Shown here: positions 35,403-43,774 of the stretch, one piece after another | How positions within the stretch are numbered: the first letter of the stretch is position 1 | Layout of the letters: each line of letters opens with the position of its first letter | Source: VGBV01 sp963780395 | Lineage (GTDB): Bacteria > Actinomycetota > Thermoleophilia > Solirubrobacterales > 70-9 | DNA length: 64,000 bases | Assembly: GCA_963780395.1 (NCBI GenBank) | Contig: CAWABY010000006.1 | Location: forward strand, 106,881-170,880 | Direction: 5' to 3' | Made by a program: the position numbers and the translations under genes | The notes under the pieces: model-generated | What the model was told of the DNA's origin: nothing | The model's database searches: none | What the model saw: the letters and a program-made list of their open reading frames with translations, nothing else

Positions 35403-35441
35403 TTGACTGGTCAGTCAACCAGTCGGACCAAGCTGTAATAT
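35403..35441 (+). promoter_or_regulatory. Operator and promoter of the fixAB operon
   Basis: TTGACTGGTCAGTCAA (35403-35418) has seven-base inverted arms around GT. It interlocks with a second inverted repeat GACTGGT...ACCAGTC (35405-35424). A good -10, TAATAT, lies at 35436-35441, and the ribosome-binding site AAGGAGG follows at 35461-35467. The layout fits a TetR-type repressor controlling electron-transfer flavoprotein expression, for example in response to acyl-CoA. The repressor gene is not visible in this window. Confidence 0.6.
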
Positions 35442-35474
35442 CCCGCGCCGCCACTTCCCCAAGGAGGACCTGAC

Positions 35475-36263
35475 TTGAAGATCTGTTGTCTCGTCAAGGA
35501 GGTCCCGGACGCCGCTGTCGAGAAGCGGATCGATCCGGAGACCAAGCGCCTGGACCGCTCGGGCGAGAAGAACCTGAATCCCTTCGACACGCACGCGATC
35601 GAGGCTGCGATGCAGGTCAAGGAGGGCGGTGCTCCCGTCGAGGAGATCGTCGCCGTGACCATGGGCCCCGACAGCGCTGTGCGTGCCCTGCACAAGGCGG
35701 TGGCGCTCGGCGCCGACCGCTCCGTCCACCTGACCGACGCTGCCCTCGAGGGCTCCGACGTCGCGGCGACCGGCTACGCCCTCGCCAAGGTGCTCGAGAA
35801 GGAGAGCCCCGACCTGGTGCTGCTCGGCCAGCAGTCGGACGACGGCGAGTGCTACACGATCGGCGCAGTGGTGGCCGACCACCTGAAGATGCCGTCCCTG
35901 ACCCAGGTGATCAAGATGGACGTCGAGGGCGACAAGGCGACCCTGGAGCGCCAGGCGGAGTACGGCTACGACACCGTCGAGGTGACGCTGCCGGCCGTAA
36001 TCAGCGTCGGCGACGCGATCAACGAGCCGCGCTACCCCAGCCTGAAGGCGATCATGGGCGCCAAGAAGAAGCCCCTCGACACGCACGCCGCCGGCGACGT
36101 CGGAATCGAGGCCGACCGAGTCGGCGAGGGCGGCTCGCGCACCACGGTGCTCGAGCTCAAGGCCCCTCCCGCGAAGGAGGCCGGCGAGATCATCGAGGAC
36201 GAGGACACCAACGAGACGGTCGAGAAGATCGTCGCCTGGCTCGACGAAAGGAAGCTGATCTAG
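35475..36263 (+). CDS. fixA: Electron transfer flavoprotein beta subunit (FixA)
   Basis: The start is TTG 35475, seven bases after AAGGAGG. The 262-residue protein begins MKICCLVKEVPDAAVEKRIDPETKRLDRSG (as translated from TTG) and contains NPFDTHAIEAAMQVKEGG, LLGQQSDDGECYTIG, and the ETF-beta closing block EPRYPSLKAIMGAKKKPLDT. It forms a heterodimer with FixB, binding AMP in the classical ETF type, and accepts electrons from acyl-CoA dehydrogenases such as the one at 26438. It is the first gene of fixA-fixB-etfqo. Confidence 0.95.
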   Translation: MKICCLVKEVPDAAVEKRIDPETKRLDRSGEKNLNPFDTHAIEAAMQVKEGGAPVEEIVAVTMGPDSAVRALHKAVALGADRSVHLTDAALEGSDVAATGYALAKVLEKESPDLVLLGQQSDDGECYTIGAVVADHLKMPSLTQVIKMDVEGDKATLERQAEYGYDTVEVTLPAVISVGDAINEPRYPSLKAIMGAKKKPLDTHAAGDVGIEADRVGEGGSRTTVLELKAPPAKEAGEIIEDEDTNETVEKIVAWLDERKLI

Positions 36264-37238
36264 ATGCCCGGGATTCTTGTCTACACCCTCCACGACGACG
36301 AGGGCAACTTCAACAAGAACTCCCTCGGAGCCCTCTCCGAGGCGTCGAAGCTGGCCGGCGAGCTCGGGACCGAGGCCTCGGCCCTGGTGGTCGGCGACGT
36401 CGCCGACGACGCCGCCAAGTCCCTCGGCAAGTACGGGGTGAAGAAGGTCTACCGCGCCAAGGACGTCCCGGAGGGCCTCGCCCAGCCGATCGTCGACGCG
36501 ATGGCGAAGGTGATGAGCGACAACGACATCTCCTACGCGCTCTTCGGCGGAGGCCTGCTGGGCTTCGAGATCGGCGCCGGCCTGACGGCCCGCCTCAACG
36601 CCGGCGTGACCATGGAGGTCACCGCGGTCAACGTCCAGGACGGCAAGCTCGTCGCCGAGCGCCCGATCCTGCAGGACTCGCAGATCGCCGACGTCGGCTA
36701 CGTCGAGGAGCCCGGGATCATCATCGGCCGCCTCAACGCGTTCGACGAGAAGGAGGGCGACGGCACGGCCGAGGTCGAGGACGTCGCCGTCGAGCTCTCC
36801 GAGTGGTCCACCAAGGCCAAGATGGTGAAGCGCGGCGAGCAGCGCGGCGCCGACGTCAACATCGAGGACGCCGACATCCTGGTCGGTGGCGGACGAGGTC
36901 TCGGCCAGGCCGAGAACTTCAAGATGGCCGAGGAGCTGGCGGAGTCGATGGGCGGCGCCGTCGCGGCGACCCGCGCCGTCGTGGATGCCGGCTGGTACCC
37001 CTACGCGGCCCAGATCGGCCAGACGGGCAAGACCGTCGCGCCGAAGCTGTATCTGGCCGCGGGCATCTCGGGGGCGATCCAGCACAAGGTCGGCATGCAG
37101 AACTCCGAGAACATCCTCGCCATCAACAAGGACCAGAACGCGCCGATCTTCGAGTTCTGCGACCTGGGCGTGGTCGGGGACCTGCACAAGATCGTCCCCA
37201 AGCTGACCGAGGCGATCAAGGCCAAGAAGGGCGGCTAA
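36264..37238 (+). CDS. fixB: Electron transfer flavoprotein alpha subunit (FixB)
   Basis: The 324-residue protein starts directly after the fixA stop. The C-terminal FAD domain is clear: ILVGGGRGLGQAENFKMAEELAE, VAATRAVVDAGWYPYAAQIGQTGKTVAPKLYLAAGISGAIQHKVGM and ILAINKDQNAPIFEFCDLGVVGDLHKIVP. The N-terminal domain (about 1-195) is the ETF-alpha/beta fold. It carries the redox FAD that collects electrons from dehydrogenases. It overlaps the next start by one base (TAATG). Confidence 0.96.
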   Translation: MPGILVYTLHDDEGNFNKNSLGALSEASKLAGELGTEASALVVGDVADDAAKSLGKYGVKKVYRAKDVPEGLAQPIVDAMAKVMSDNDISYALFGGGLLGFEIGAGLTARLNAGVTMEVTAVNVQDGKLVAERPILQDSQIADVGYVEEPGIIIGRLNAFDEKEGDGTAEVEDVAVELSEWSTKAKMVKRGEQRGADVNIEDADILVGGGRGLGQAENFKMAEELAESMGGAVAATRAVVDAGWYPYAAQIGQTGKTVAPKLYLAAGISGAIQHKVGMQNSENILAINKDQNAPIFEFCDLGVVGDLHKIVPKLTEAIKAKKGG

Positions 37239-38938
37239 TGCCCAAGGTCGTCCCCGCGGAATACCCGCCGCCGGTCGATCCGGCGGAGGAGTTCGTCACC
37301 GCTATCACCGATCCCGAAGAGGAGCGGATCGAGGTCGGCGTGGCGATCGTCGGGGGCGGCCCCGCCGGACTTGCCTGCGCGGTCCGGCTGGGACAGTTGC
37401 TGGAGGGCGAGCCCGAGCTGGCCGAGAAGCTCGGCGAGGTGCCGGTCGCGGTGATCGAGAAGGGCAAGACCTCGGGCGCGCACCTGCTGTCCGGGGCGAA
37501 CATGCGCCCCTCGGCGATGCAGGAGCTGTTTCCCGATCTGGACCCGTCGGACTGGCCGGTGTTCCAGGAGGTGACCAAGGACGCGGTCTACCTGCTGACG
37601 AAGCGCTCGGCGCTGCCGCTGAAGCCGATGCCGCCGAACTTCCGCAACCACGGCAACTACGTGACCTCGGTCGCGAAGCTCGGCCGCTTCCTCCAGGAGA
37701 AGGCCGAGGAGGCGGGTGCCTACGTGCTCAGCGAGACCGCGGCCGACAAGCTTCTGGTCGAGGGCAGGATCGTGCGCGGGGTTCGTTCCGGCGACAAGGG
37801 CCGCGGCCGCGACGGCGAGCAGCTGTCCAACTTCGAGCCGGGCTCGGACGTGGTCGCCAAGGCGACGGTGCTGGCCGAGGGCACGCTGGGGCACCTGACG
37901 GACGCTGCCCTGGACTATTTCGACCTGCACGGGCCCAACCCGCGGCGCTGGGAGATCGGCGTCAAGGAGGTCTGGGAGGTCAAGCAGCCGCTCGACCGCG
38001 TGATCCACACGATGGGCTGGCCGCTGCGCAAGCGCGCCAAGTGGAACGAGTTCGGCGGCAGCTTCATCTACCCGATGGGCACCGACAAGGTTGCGATCGG
38101 CCTCGTCGTCGGCCTCGACACCACCGACGCCGCCTTCTCGACCCACGACGCGCTCCAGGAGCTGAAGACACACCCGTTCGTCAACAAGATCCTCTACGGC
38201 GGCAAGCGGGTCGCTTGGGGCGCGAAGACCATCCCCTCCGGTGGCTACTGGGCGATGCCGAAGCGGCTGTCCGTGCCGGGCATGGTGATCGCCGGCGACG
38301 CCGCCGGCATGGTCAACGTGCCGACGCTGAAGGGGATCCACTACGCGATGCACTCGGGCATGTACGCGGCGGAGGCGATCGTCGAGGCGCTCAAGCAGGA
38401 CTCGGTCAACTTCGAGGAGTACGAGCGCAAGGTGAAGAAGTCGTCGATCGAGAAGGACCTGTGGGAATCGCGCAACATGCGCCAGGTCTTCTCCAAGGGC
38501 TTCTTCGTCGGCGGCGCGCTGGCGAGCGCGATGACGATCACCAAGGGCCACTTCCCCGGCGGGCACTGGAAGAACGAGGACGACGCCGAGGTGCCGGTGG
38601 AGATCGACGGCGCCGCCAAGGACTATCCCAAGCCCGACAACGAGTACATCTTCGACAAGCTGAACTCGGTCTTCCTCTCGGGCAACGCGACCCGCGACGA
38701 CGCGCCCAACCACATCCGCATCCAGGAGAAGGTGGCGCGCGAGGTCGCCCAGACCTGGGTCTCGATGTGCCCCGCGCAGGTCTACGAGATCCCCGAGGAC
38801 CAGCTCGAGTCGGGCGCCGAGACGGTCGACGTGCACGTCACTGCCTCCAACTGCGTCCAGTGCGGCGCGATCACCGCCAAGGGCGGGCGCCTGACCATCC
38901 CCGAGGGCGGCGACGGGCCTCTCTACACGGAGACGTGA
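37238..38938 (+). CDS. ETF:quinone oxidoreductase, one expected cluster cysteine replaced
   Basis: The 566-residue protein has the FAD site VAIVGGGPAGLACAVRL, SGAHLLSGANMRPSAM, the quinone and membrane-surface region WNEFGGSFIYPMGTDKVAIGLVVGLD, and GDAAGMVNVPTLKGIHYAMHSGMYAAEAI. It passes electrons from ETF to the membrane quinone pool. Mitochondrial-type enzymes bind a [4Fe-4S] cluster with one Cys in CPAxVYE and three in NCVxCxxC. Here CPAQVYE and NCVQCGA are present, but the last position is Ile (codon ATC), leaving three cysteines. The reading frame there is intact, so this is not an indel artefact. The cluster may be altered or use another ligand. Confidence 0.94.
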   Translation: MPKVVPAEYPPPVDPAEEFVTAITDPEEERIEVGVAIVGGGPAGLACAVRLGQLLEGEPELAEKLGEVPVAVIEKGKTSGAHLLSGANMRPSAMQELFPDLDPSDWPVFQEVTKDAVYLLTKRSALPLKPMPPNFRNHGNYVTSVAKLGRFLQEKAEEAGAYVLSETAADKLLVEGRIVRGVRSGDKGRGRDGEQLSNFEPGSDVVAKATVLAEGTLGHLTDAALDYFDLHGPNPRRWEIGVKEVWEVKQPLDRVIHTMGWPLRKRAKWNEFGGSFIYPMGTDKVAIGLVVGLDTTDAAFSTHDALQELKTHPFVNKILYGGKRVAWGAKTIPSGGYWAMPKRLSVPGMVIAGDAAGMVNVPTLKGIHYAMHSGMYAAEAIVEALKQDSVNFEEYERKVKKSSIEKDLWESRNMRQVFSKGFFVGGALASAMTITKGHFPGGHWKNEDDAEVPVEIDGAAKDYPKPDNEYIFDKLNSVFLSGNATRDDAPNHIRIQEKVAREVAQTWVSMCPAQVYEIPEDQLESGAETVDVHVTASNCVQCGAITAKGGRLTIPEGGDGPLYTET

Positions 38939-38976
38939 GACGACGCCGCCCCCGGACGCGAAGCAGAGGAGGCGGC

Positions 38977-39576
38977 GTGACGGTTGAGGTCGAGCTCCGG
39001 GACGAGTCTTGGGTCGGCATCCGCCCGATCCAGCCCGACGACAAGGAAGCGCTGCTGGCGGGGTTCGAGCGGCTCAGCGAGGAGTCGCGGTACAAGCGCT
39101 TTCTGACGCCGATGGAGACGCTGACGAGCTCCCAGCTGGCCTACCTGACCGAGGTCGACCACCACGACCACGAGGCGCTGATCGCCTTCGACCTCTCGAC
39201 CCGCGACGCGGTCGGGGTCGGGCGCTACGTCCGTGAGGGCGAGGACGGCGACCGCGCCGAGGCCGCGGTGACGGTCGCCGACGACTGGCAGGGCAAGGGC
39301 CTGGGGACGGCGCTGACCAGGGTGCTGGGAGGCAGGGCGGTGGAGGAGGGGATCAGCTGCTTCACGGCGCTGCTGCTGGCCGAGAACAAGGAGATGGTGG
39401 GCCTGCTGACCGGCTTCGGCGATGTCGAGGTGACGGCGCGCGAGGGCGAGGCGATCCAGGTCGAGGTGCCGCTTGCCCCCGAGGTGGTCAAGGATCCGGC
39501 GTTGCGCAGCGTGCTGCGCGCGGTGGCAGCCACGGACGGGCGCCTCGCCTCGATGCCCGGCGAGCCCCCAACCTAG
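38977..39576 (+). CDS. GNAT family N-acetyltransferase
   Basis: GTG 38977 follows AGAGGAGG. The 199-residue protein has IRPIQPDDKEALLAGFERLSEESRYKRFL at the N-terminus and the acetyl-CoA site AVTVADDWQGKGLGTALTRVL (Q/RxxGxG/A as QGKGLG). This form is common in actinobacteria near central metabolic genes, sometimes as a protein lysine acetyltransferase. The substrate is unknown. It is probably cotranscribed with fixAB and the quinone oxidoreductase and overlaps the convergent cytochrome gene by four bases. Confidence 0.85.
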   Translation: MTVEVELRDESWVGIRPIQPDDKEALLAGFERLSEESRYKRFLTPMETLTSSQLAYLTEVDHHDHEALIAFDLSTRDAVGVGRYVREGEDGDRAEAAVTVADDWQGKGLGTALTRVLGGRAVEEGISCFTALLLAENKEMVGLLTGFGDVEVTAREGEAIQVEVPLAPEVVKDPALRSVLRAVAATDGRLASMPGEPPT

Positions 39577-39992
39577 CCGCTGTTGTCGGCGACGAACGTC
39601 GCCACGTCCTGCGCGTCCTTGCCCTCGTAGAGACCGGCGGGCATGGTGCCGCTGCCGGTCCCGCCGGTCTCGATCGCCTTCAGCACACGGGCCCCGTCGG
39701 CCTGCAGTTCGTCGAGGTCCGGGCCGACCTGCCCGGTGGTTCCGGCGGCCTCGAGCGTGTGGCAGGAGCCGCAGGTCTGCACGAAGAGCTCGCGGCCGCG
39801 CTGCTCTGAAGCTGACAGGGGCGCCTCGGGCTGCTGCTCGGCCGGCGTCGTGCGCGCCTCGTCGGTCGCCTGGTCGAGGTTCTCGCCCTCGTCGTTGGTC
39901 GTGCCGCAGGCCCCGAGCGTCCCGATCGCGATCAGGGCTCCGCCGATGGCGATCAGCCTGCGGACGGCGTCGGTGCGGATGGGGGAGCTCAT
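39573..39992 (-). CDS. Lipoprotein c-type cytochrome
   Basis: The 139-residue protein has a signal peptide with lipobox GTLGAC (acylated Cys29), an acidic and Thr/Glu/Gln-rich linker (about 30-62) and a cytochrome c domain. The domain has the heme motif CGSCH (74-78) and a probable axial Met in GSGTMPAGLY. It would be tethered to the outer face of the membrane and carry electrons toward a terminal oxidase or another periplasmic-side acceptor. DipZ (13722) could support heme attachment by keeping thiols reduced. Confidence 0.9.
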   Translation of the reverse strand: MSSPIRTDAVRRLIAIGGALIAIGTLGACGTTNDEGENLDQATDEARTTPAEQQPEAPLSASEQRGRELFVQTCGSCHTLEAAGTTGQVGPDLDELQADGARVLKAIETGGTGSGTMPAGLYEGKDAQDVATFVADNSG

Positions 39993-40038
39993 GGTCCCCG
40001 CGTTACCCCGTCGGACGGCTTCTACGCGCCCTTTGCCT

Positions 40039-40683
40039 CTAGGTCTCGATGAGGCGCCGCTCGAGGGCGTAGCGGACCAGGTCCGAGCGGCTCGTCAGGC
40101 CGAGCTTCTGCTGGATGTGCGCGCGGTGGGACTCGACCGTGCGCACGCTGAGGTAGAGGCTGTCGGCGATCTCGCTGTTGGTATGTCCGAGGGCGATCAG
40201 GCGCAGCACCTCCAGCTCGCGGCTGCTGAGGTCGTCCGGCGCGGCGACGTCGCGCTCGGCGGCGAGCCTGGCGCCCAGCTCGGGCTGAAGGTAGGTCTTG
40301 CCCTCGGCGGCCAGCCGCACAGCCTTGACGAGCTCTTCCCCAGCGGCCTCCTTGAGGATGTAGCCCAGCACCCCGGCCTGCAGGGCTTCGCGCGCAGCGG
40401 AGGTCTCGGCCTGCATCGTCAGCATCACGATCTGCGTCTCGGGCGACTGGCTGCGGATCGTCGGGATCGCGCCCAGGCCAGAACCACCCGGCATGTTGAT
40501 GTCGAGGATGAGCACGGCGGGGCGGTGGCCGTTGACGTAGCGGATCGCGGAGTCGGCATCGCCGGCCTCGGCGACGACCTCGATCCCGTTCTCGTCCTCG
40601 AGCAGCATGCGCAGCGCGCTGCGGACGACCACGTGGTCATCGGCCAGAACGACGGTTATCGGGTCACTACCCCCTGTGCTCAT
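40039..40683 (-). CDS. NarL/FixJ-family response regulator
   Basis: The start is either ATG 40683 or ATG 40686. The receiver domain (about 5-120) shows VVLADDHVVVRSALRML, phospho-acceptor Asp in VLILDINMPGGSG (about residue 61-62), and GYILKEAAGEELVKAV with the conserved Lys. The LuxR-type helix-turn-helix is LSSRELEVLRLIALGHTNSEIADSLYLSVRTVESHRAHIQQKL. No histidine kinase is adjacent, so it is an orphan in this window. It is divergent from the sulfatase gene. Confidence 0.92.
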   Translation of the reverse strand: MSTGGSDPITVVLADDHVVVRSALRMLLEDENGIEVVAEAGDADSAIRYVNGHRPAVLILDINMPGGSGLGAIPTIRSQSPETQIVMLTMQAETSAAREALQAGVLGYILKEAAGEELVKAVRLAAEGKTYLQPELGARLAAERDVAAPDDLSSRELEVLRLIALGHTNSEIADSLYLSVRTVESHRAHIQQKLGLTSRSDLVRYALERRLIET

Positions 40684-40787
40684 CATCTTGCGTTCGCCCC
40701 AATCGGGCGTAGGCCTAAGAGTAATTCGCGACGACCGCAGCTAGCAACCGGCGCTGGGATCCGCAACTTGCGCTGTACTCAATTGTT

Positions 40788-42608
40788 GTGTGGGACGTGT
40801 CTAGGGAGCAGGTAACGGGGACATCGGGGCGCCGGTTCGCGATCGGGGTCCTGCTGGCCGGCCTGGCCTGCTCGATGATCGCGCTCTTCCCCGGTGGAGG
40901 CGAGGCCAAGAAGAAGGGGAAGAAGCAGCAGAAGCGCCCGAACATCGTCCTGCTGATGACCGACGACCAGACGGTCGAGTCGCTGAAGGCGATGCCGATA
41001 GTGGACTCGAAGCTCGGCAACGCCGGCGTCACCTTCGACAACAACTTCGCCAGCTTCCCCGTCTGCTGCCCCTCGCGGGCGACGATGCTGACGGGCCAGT
41101 ACCCCGACAACCACGGGGTGCGCACCAACCAGCAGCCCAGCGGCGGCTACGTCGAGATGAAGAACACGATCGGCAACACGCTGCCGGTCTGGCTCCAGCG
41201 CTCCGGCTACTACACGGCCCACATCGGCAAGTTCCTGAACGGGTACGGGACTGGGGCGAACGCCCCCGACACGGAGGTGCCCCCGGGCTGGAGCGAGTGG
41301 TACGGATCGCTTGACGACCCCGACGCCTTCATTGGCGGCACGTACACGATGTACGGCTACACGCTGAACGAGAACGGCGCCGTCGTCCACTACGGCTCGA
41401 CCCCCGACGTCGTCGATCCCGCCACCTACCAGACCGACGTCTACTCGGCCAAGGCCGCGGACTACATCCGCCGTCGCGCCCCCAAGAACCAGCCCTTCTA
41501 CCTCTCGGTGGCCCCTCTTGCCCCGCACGGCGAGGCCGGCTCGTGCAACTGCGCCGGTGACGACCCCCGCGCCGCGCCGCGCCACCAGGGGCGCTTCGCC
41601 GCGGAGCCGGTCCCGCGCCCGCCCTCCTACAACGAGGCCGACGTCTCCGACAAGCCCGCCGACATCCGCAACCTGACCCCGATCACCGCGCCCCAGGAAG
41701 CCGCGCTCGACGCCCGCTACCGCGCCCGCCTCGAGACCCTGCTGGCCGTCGACGAGATGGTCGGCAACCTGGTCGCCACCCTCAAGGCCCAGGGGGAGCT
41801 CAAGAACACCGTCTTCATCTTCACCGCCGACAACGGCTTCTTCCATGGCGAGCACCGGGTCCGCAACGGCAAGGTGCGCCACTACGAGGAGTCCAGCTCG
41901 GTGCCGCTGATCATCCGCGGCCCCGGGGTGCCGAAGAACAAGCGGCGCGGGCAGCTGGCGGTCAACGCCGACCTGGCGCCGACCATCCTCGACTACGCCA
42001 ACGCCAGCTCCGGCCGGAACATGGACGGCCGCACGCTGGTTCCAGTGATCCAGGACAAGCTGTTCGAGCCCGGCCGGGGGATCCTGATCGAAGCCTTCAA
42101 CAACGCCGACACCAGCGATCCCGACTCGGTCAACACCCGCTACAGCGCGGTTCGCACCGATCGCTACGTGTACGCCGAGACGGGTGCCGAGCAGGAGCTG
42201 TACGACCTCTCCAACGATCCCTACGAGCTGAACAGCCGCCACAACGACTCCTCGCTGGCTGGGGTCGAGGCGGCGCTCGACCGGCTGCTCGCCAGGCTGA
42301 CCAGCTGCGCCGGCAAGTCCTGCGCGACGAAGCCCGCGTTGAAGCTGCAGCTCAAGTTCCGGACCGACGGCCGCTGCGTCGCCGGCGGCATCAGGGCGAA
42401 GGTGGCCGGCGCCACCGCGCCCGAGGTGCTGAGCGCGCGCTTCTACGCCGACGGCCGCAAGGCCGGCAAGGACGGCGACGGGCCCTTCGACACGAAGGTC
42501 GGCGCCAAGCGGCTCGACGACTCGAGCAAGAACCGGATCACGGCCAACGTGACGCTGCTGGACGGCCGCGACTACACGGTCGGGCGCTCGGCGCCGGCCG
42601 GCTGCTAG
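40788..42608 (+). CDS. Exported type I sulfatase with Lys-rich juxtamembrane segment
   Basis: The 606-residue protein begins with a signal or anchor helix (FAIGVLLAGLACSMIALFPGG), then a Lys-rich stretch (EAKKKGKKQQKRP), then the sulfatase fold: NIVLLMTDDQTVESL (metal ligands), the formylglycine motif CCPSRATMLTGQ with the convertible Cys at residue 93, GYYTAHIGKFLNGYG, and FTADNGFFHGEHR. The C-terminal 110 residues form an extra domain with three cysteines. It likely hydrolyses sulfate esters outside the cell. No formylglycine-generating enzyme gene is present in the window. Confidence 0.92.
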   Translation: MWDVSREQVTGTSGRRFAIGVLLAGLACSMIALFPGGGEAKKKGKKQQKRPNIVLLMTDDQTVESLKAMPIVDSKLGNAGVTFDNNFASFPVCCPSRATMLTGQYPDNHGVRTNQQPSGGYVEMKNTIGNTLPVWLQRSGYYTAHIGKFLNGYGTGANAPDTEVPPGWSEWYGSLDDPDAFIGGTYTMYGYTLNENGAVVHYGSTPDVVDPATYQTDVYSAKAADYIRRRAPKNQPFYLSVAPLAPHGEAGSCNCAGDDPRAAPRHQGRFAAEPVPRPPSYNEADVSDKPADIRNLTPITAPQEAALDARYRARLETLLAVDEMVGNLVATLKAQGELKNTVFIFTADNGFFHGEHRVRNGKVRHYEESSSVPLIIRGPGVPKNKRRGQLAVNADLAPTILDYANASSGRNMDGRTLVPVIQDKLFEPGRGILIEAFNNADTSDPDSVNTRYSAVRTDRYVYAETGAEQELYDLSNDPYELNSRHNDSSLAGVEAALDRLLARLTSCAGKSCATKPALKLQLKFRTDGRCVAGGIRAKVAGATAPEVLSARFYADGRKAGKDGDGPFDTKVGAKRLDDSSKNRITANVTLLDGRDYTVGRSAPAGC

Positions 42609-43461
42609 CTAGGCCGCGACGGCGGTCGACTTCGTGGCCCGGACGAAGCTCGTGATCTCCTCGGCGAGCCGGTCGGGCTGATCGATCGAGACGAAGGTCT
42701 TGGCGTCGGGGACGCGGACGACGCGGGCGTCGGGCATGGCGGCCGCGAGGCTGTCGGCGTGGGCGACCTTGAACCAGCGGTCCTCCGGAGCCCAGGCGAA
42801 CAGGGTCGGGGAGGCGAAGTCCTCCAGGTCGCGCGCGGCCTGCTCGGTCTGCTTGCGGGTCGATGCCGAGGATGAACTTCCTCGCGTCCTCGCGGATAGC
42901 CGGGTCGTTGATGCCGGGGTTGAGCCAGTCGTCGAGCAGCTCCTCCGGCAGGCGGCTCTTGGTCAGCACGCCGAAGGCGATCGGCGAGCGGCGCAGCGGC
43001 TTGATCCGCATGCTCTGCGTGAGCATGGTCAGGGCGCCGGGGATCTTGGCGGCGGGCTTGAAGTAGGCGAACAGCTTCGGCGGGAAGTTGTCGTAGGCGT
43101 CGCAGTTGGTCAGGATCAAACGCCCGAGCCTGTCCGGATGCGCGGTGGCGACGAGCTGGCTGATCGCGCCACCGGAGTCGTTTCCGACCAGGGTGACGCG
43201 GTCGAGGCCGAGCGCGTCGAGGAAATCGACCACGAGCTGGGCGATCCCCGGGGGAGTGAGGTCGGCGTCCGGGTTCATCGGCGCCGCGTGCGAGCCCAGC
43301 GGCAGGTCGGGGACGATGCAGCGGAAGTCGGGCGCCAGCCGCTCGGCGACGCCGTCCCAGAGGCGGCCGTTGACCAGCAGGCCATGGAGGAAGACCAGGG
43401 GCTCGCCCGCGCCGCTGTCGCGGTAGCGAATCGTGCCCTGGGGGAGCGTCACCTCTTTCAT
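42609..43461 (-). CDS. Alpha/beta hydrolase (apparent frameshift near 42858)
   Basis: From ATG 43461 the protein reads MKEVTLPQGTIRYRDSGAGEPLVFLHGLLVNGRLW, with the nucleophile-elbow region VTLVGNDSGGAISQLV. The usual nucleophile Ser position is Asp (GNDSG), as in haloalkane dehalogenase or epoxide hydrolase relatives. Near 42857-42859 the frame breaks. Removing one G restores RKQTEQAARDLEDFASPTLFAWAPEDRWFKV and a normal C-terminus, ending at a stop at 42611-42609. An inserted base is likely. The promoter has two palindromic operators and yields a leaderless message. Confidence 0.8.
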
Positions 43462-43499
43462 ACAACCTGTATGTATCACAGATACAGCCTGTATGTCAA
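43460..43499 (-). promoter_or_regulatory. Double palindromic operator over the hydrolase promoter
   Basis: Two ATACANNNTGTAT palindromes lie at 43460-43472 and 43482-43494, centred 22 bases apart (two helical turns). On the minus strand a perfect -35 TTGACA (43499-43494), a 17-base spacer and a -10-like ATACAT (43476-43471) place both palindromes over the promoter. The start codon follows nine bases after the -10. This is a classic layout for tight repression by a TetR-type dimer pair. Confidence 0.72.
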
Positions 43500-43542
43500 C
43501 GCTGCGCACCGGGTCCCTTTATTCGCGGCTTCGCCCCGTGGC

Positions 43543-43548
43543 TAGAAT
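43543..43548 (+). promoter_or_regulatory. -10 element of leaderless rpmE
   Basis: TAGAAT is eight bases before ATG 43557, with no ribosome-binding site between. Confidence 0.45.
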
Positions 43549-43556
43549 CGATGGTG

Positions 43557-43769
43557 ATGAAGACAGAGATACATCCCGAGTACGTCCTCTCGCACGTCCA
43601 CTGCTCGTGCGGGAACGACTTCTACACCCGCTCCACCAAGCCCGAGCTTCACGTCGAGCTCTGCTCGCAGTGCCACCCGTTCTACACGGGCAAGCAGAAG
43701 CTCGTCGACACCGGCGGCCGCGTCGAGCGCTTCCGCCGCCGCGCGGCCAAGAGCAAGAAGGACGAGTAA
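43557..43769 (+). CDS. rpmE: 50S ribosomal protein L31 (zinc-binding form)
   Basis: The 70-residue protein from ATG 43557 reads MKTEIHPEYVLSHVHCSCGNDFYTRSTK... and has the zinc cysteines CSCG and CSQC plus the L31 block HPFYTGKQKLVDTGGRVERF. This is the zinc-containing C+ form. It heads the conserved order rpmE-yqhQ-prfA-prmC-sua5. ATG 43551 is a possible longer start, but MKTEIHP is the family N-terminus. Confidence 0.97.
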   Translation: MKTEIHPEYVLSHVHCSCGNDFYTRSTKPELHVELCSQCHPFYTGKQKLVDTGGRVERFRRRAAKSKKDE

Positions 43770-43774
43770 CACCC

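Noticed and set aside
35486..37238. Long plus-strand frame running through fixA and fixB in another phase and joining the quinone-oxidoreductase gene
   Set aside because: Only the part from 37238 is protein-like. The upstream part is Arg-rich shadow sequence over two well-supported genes.
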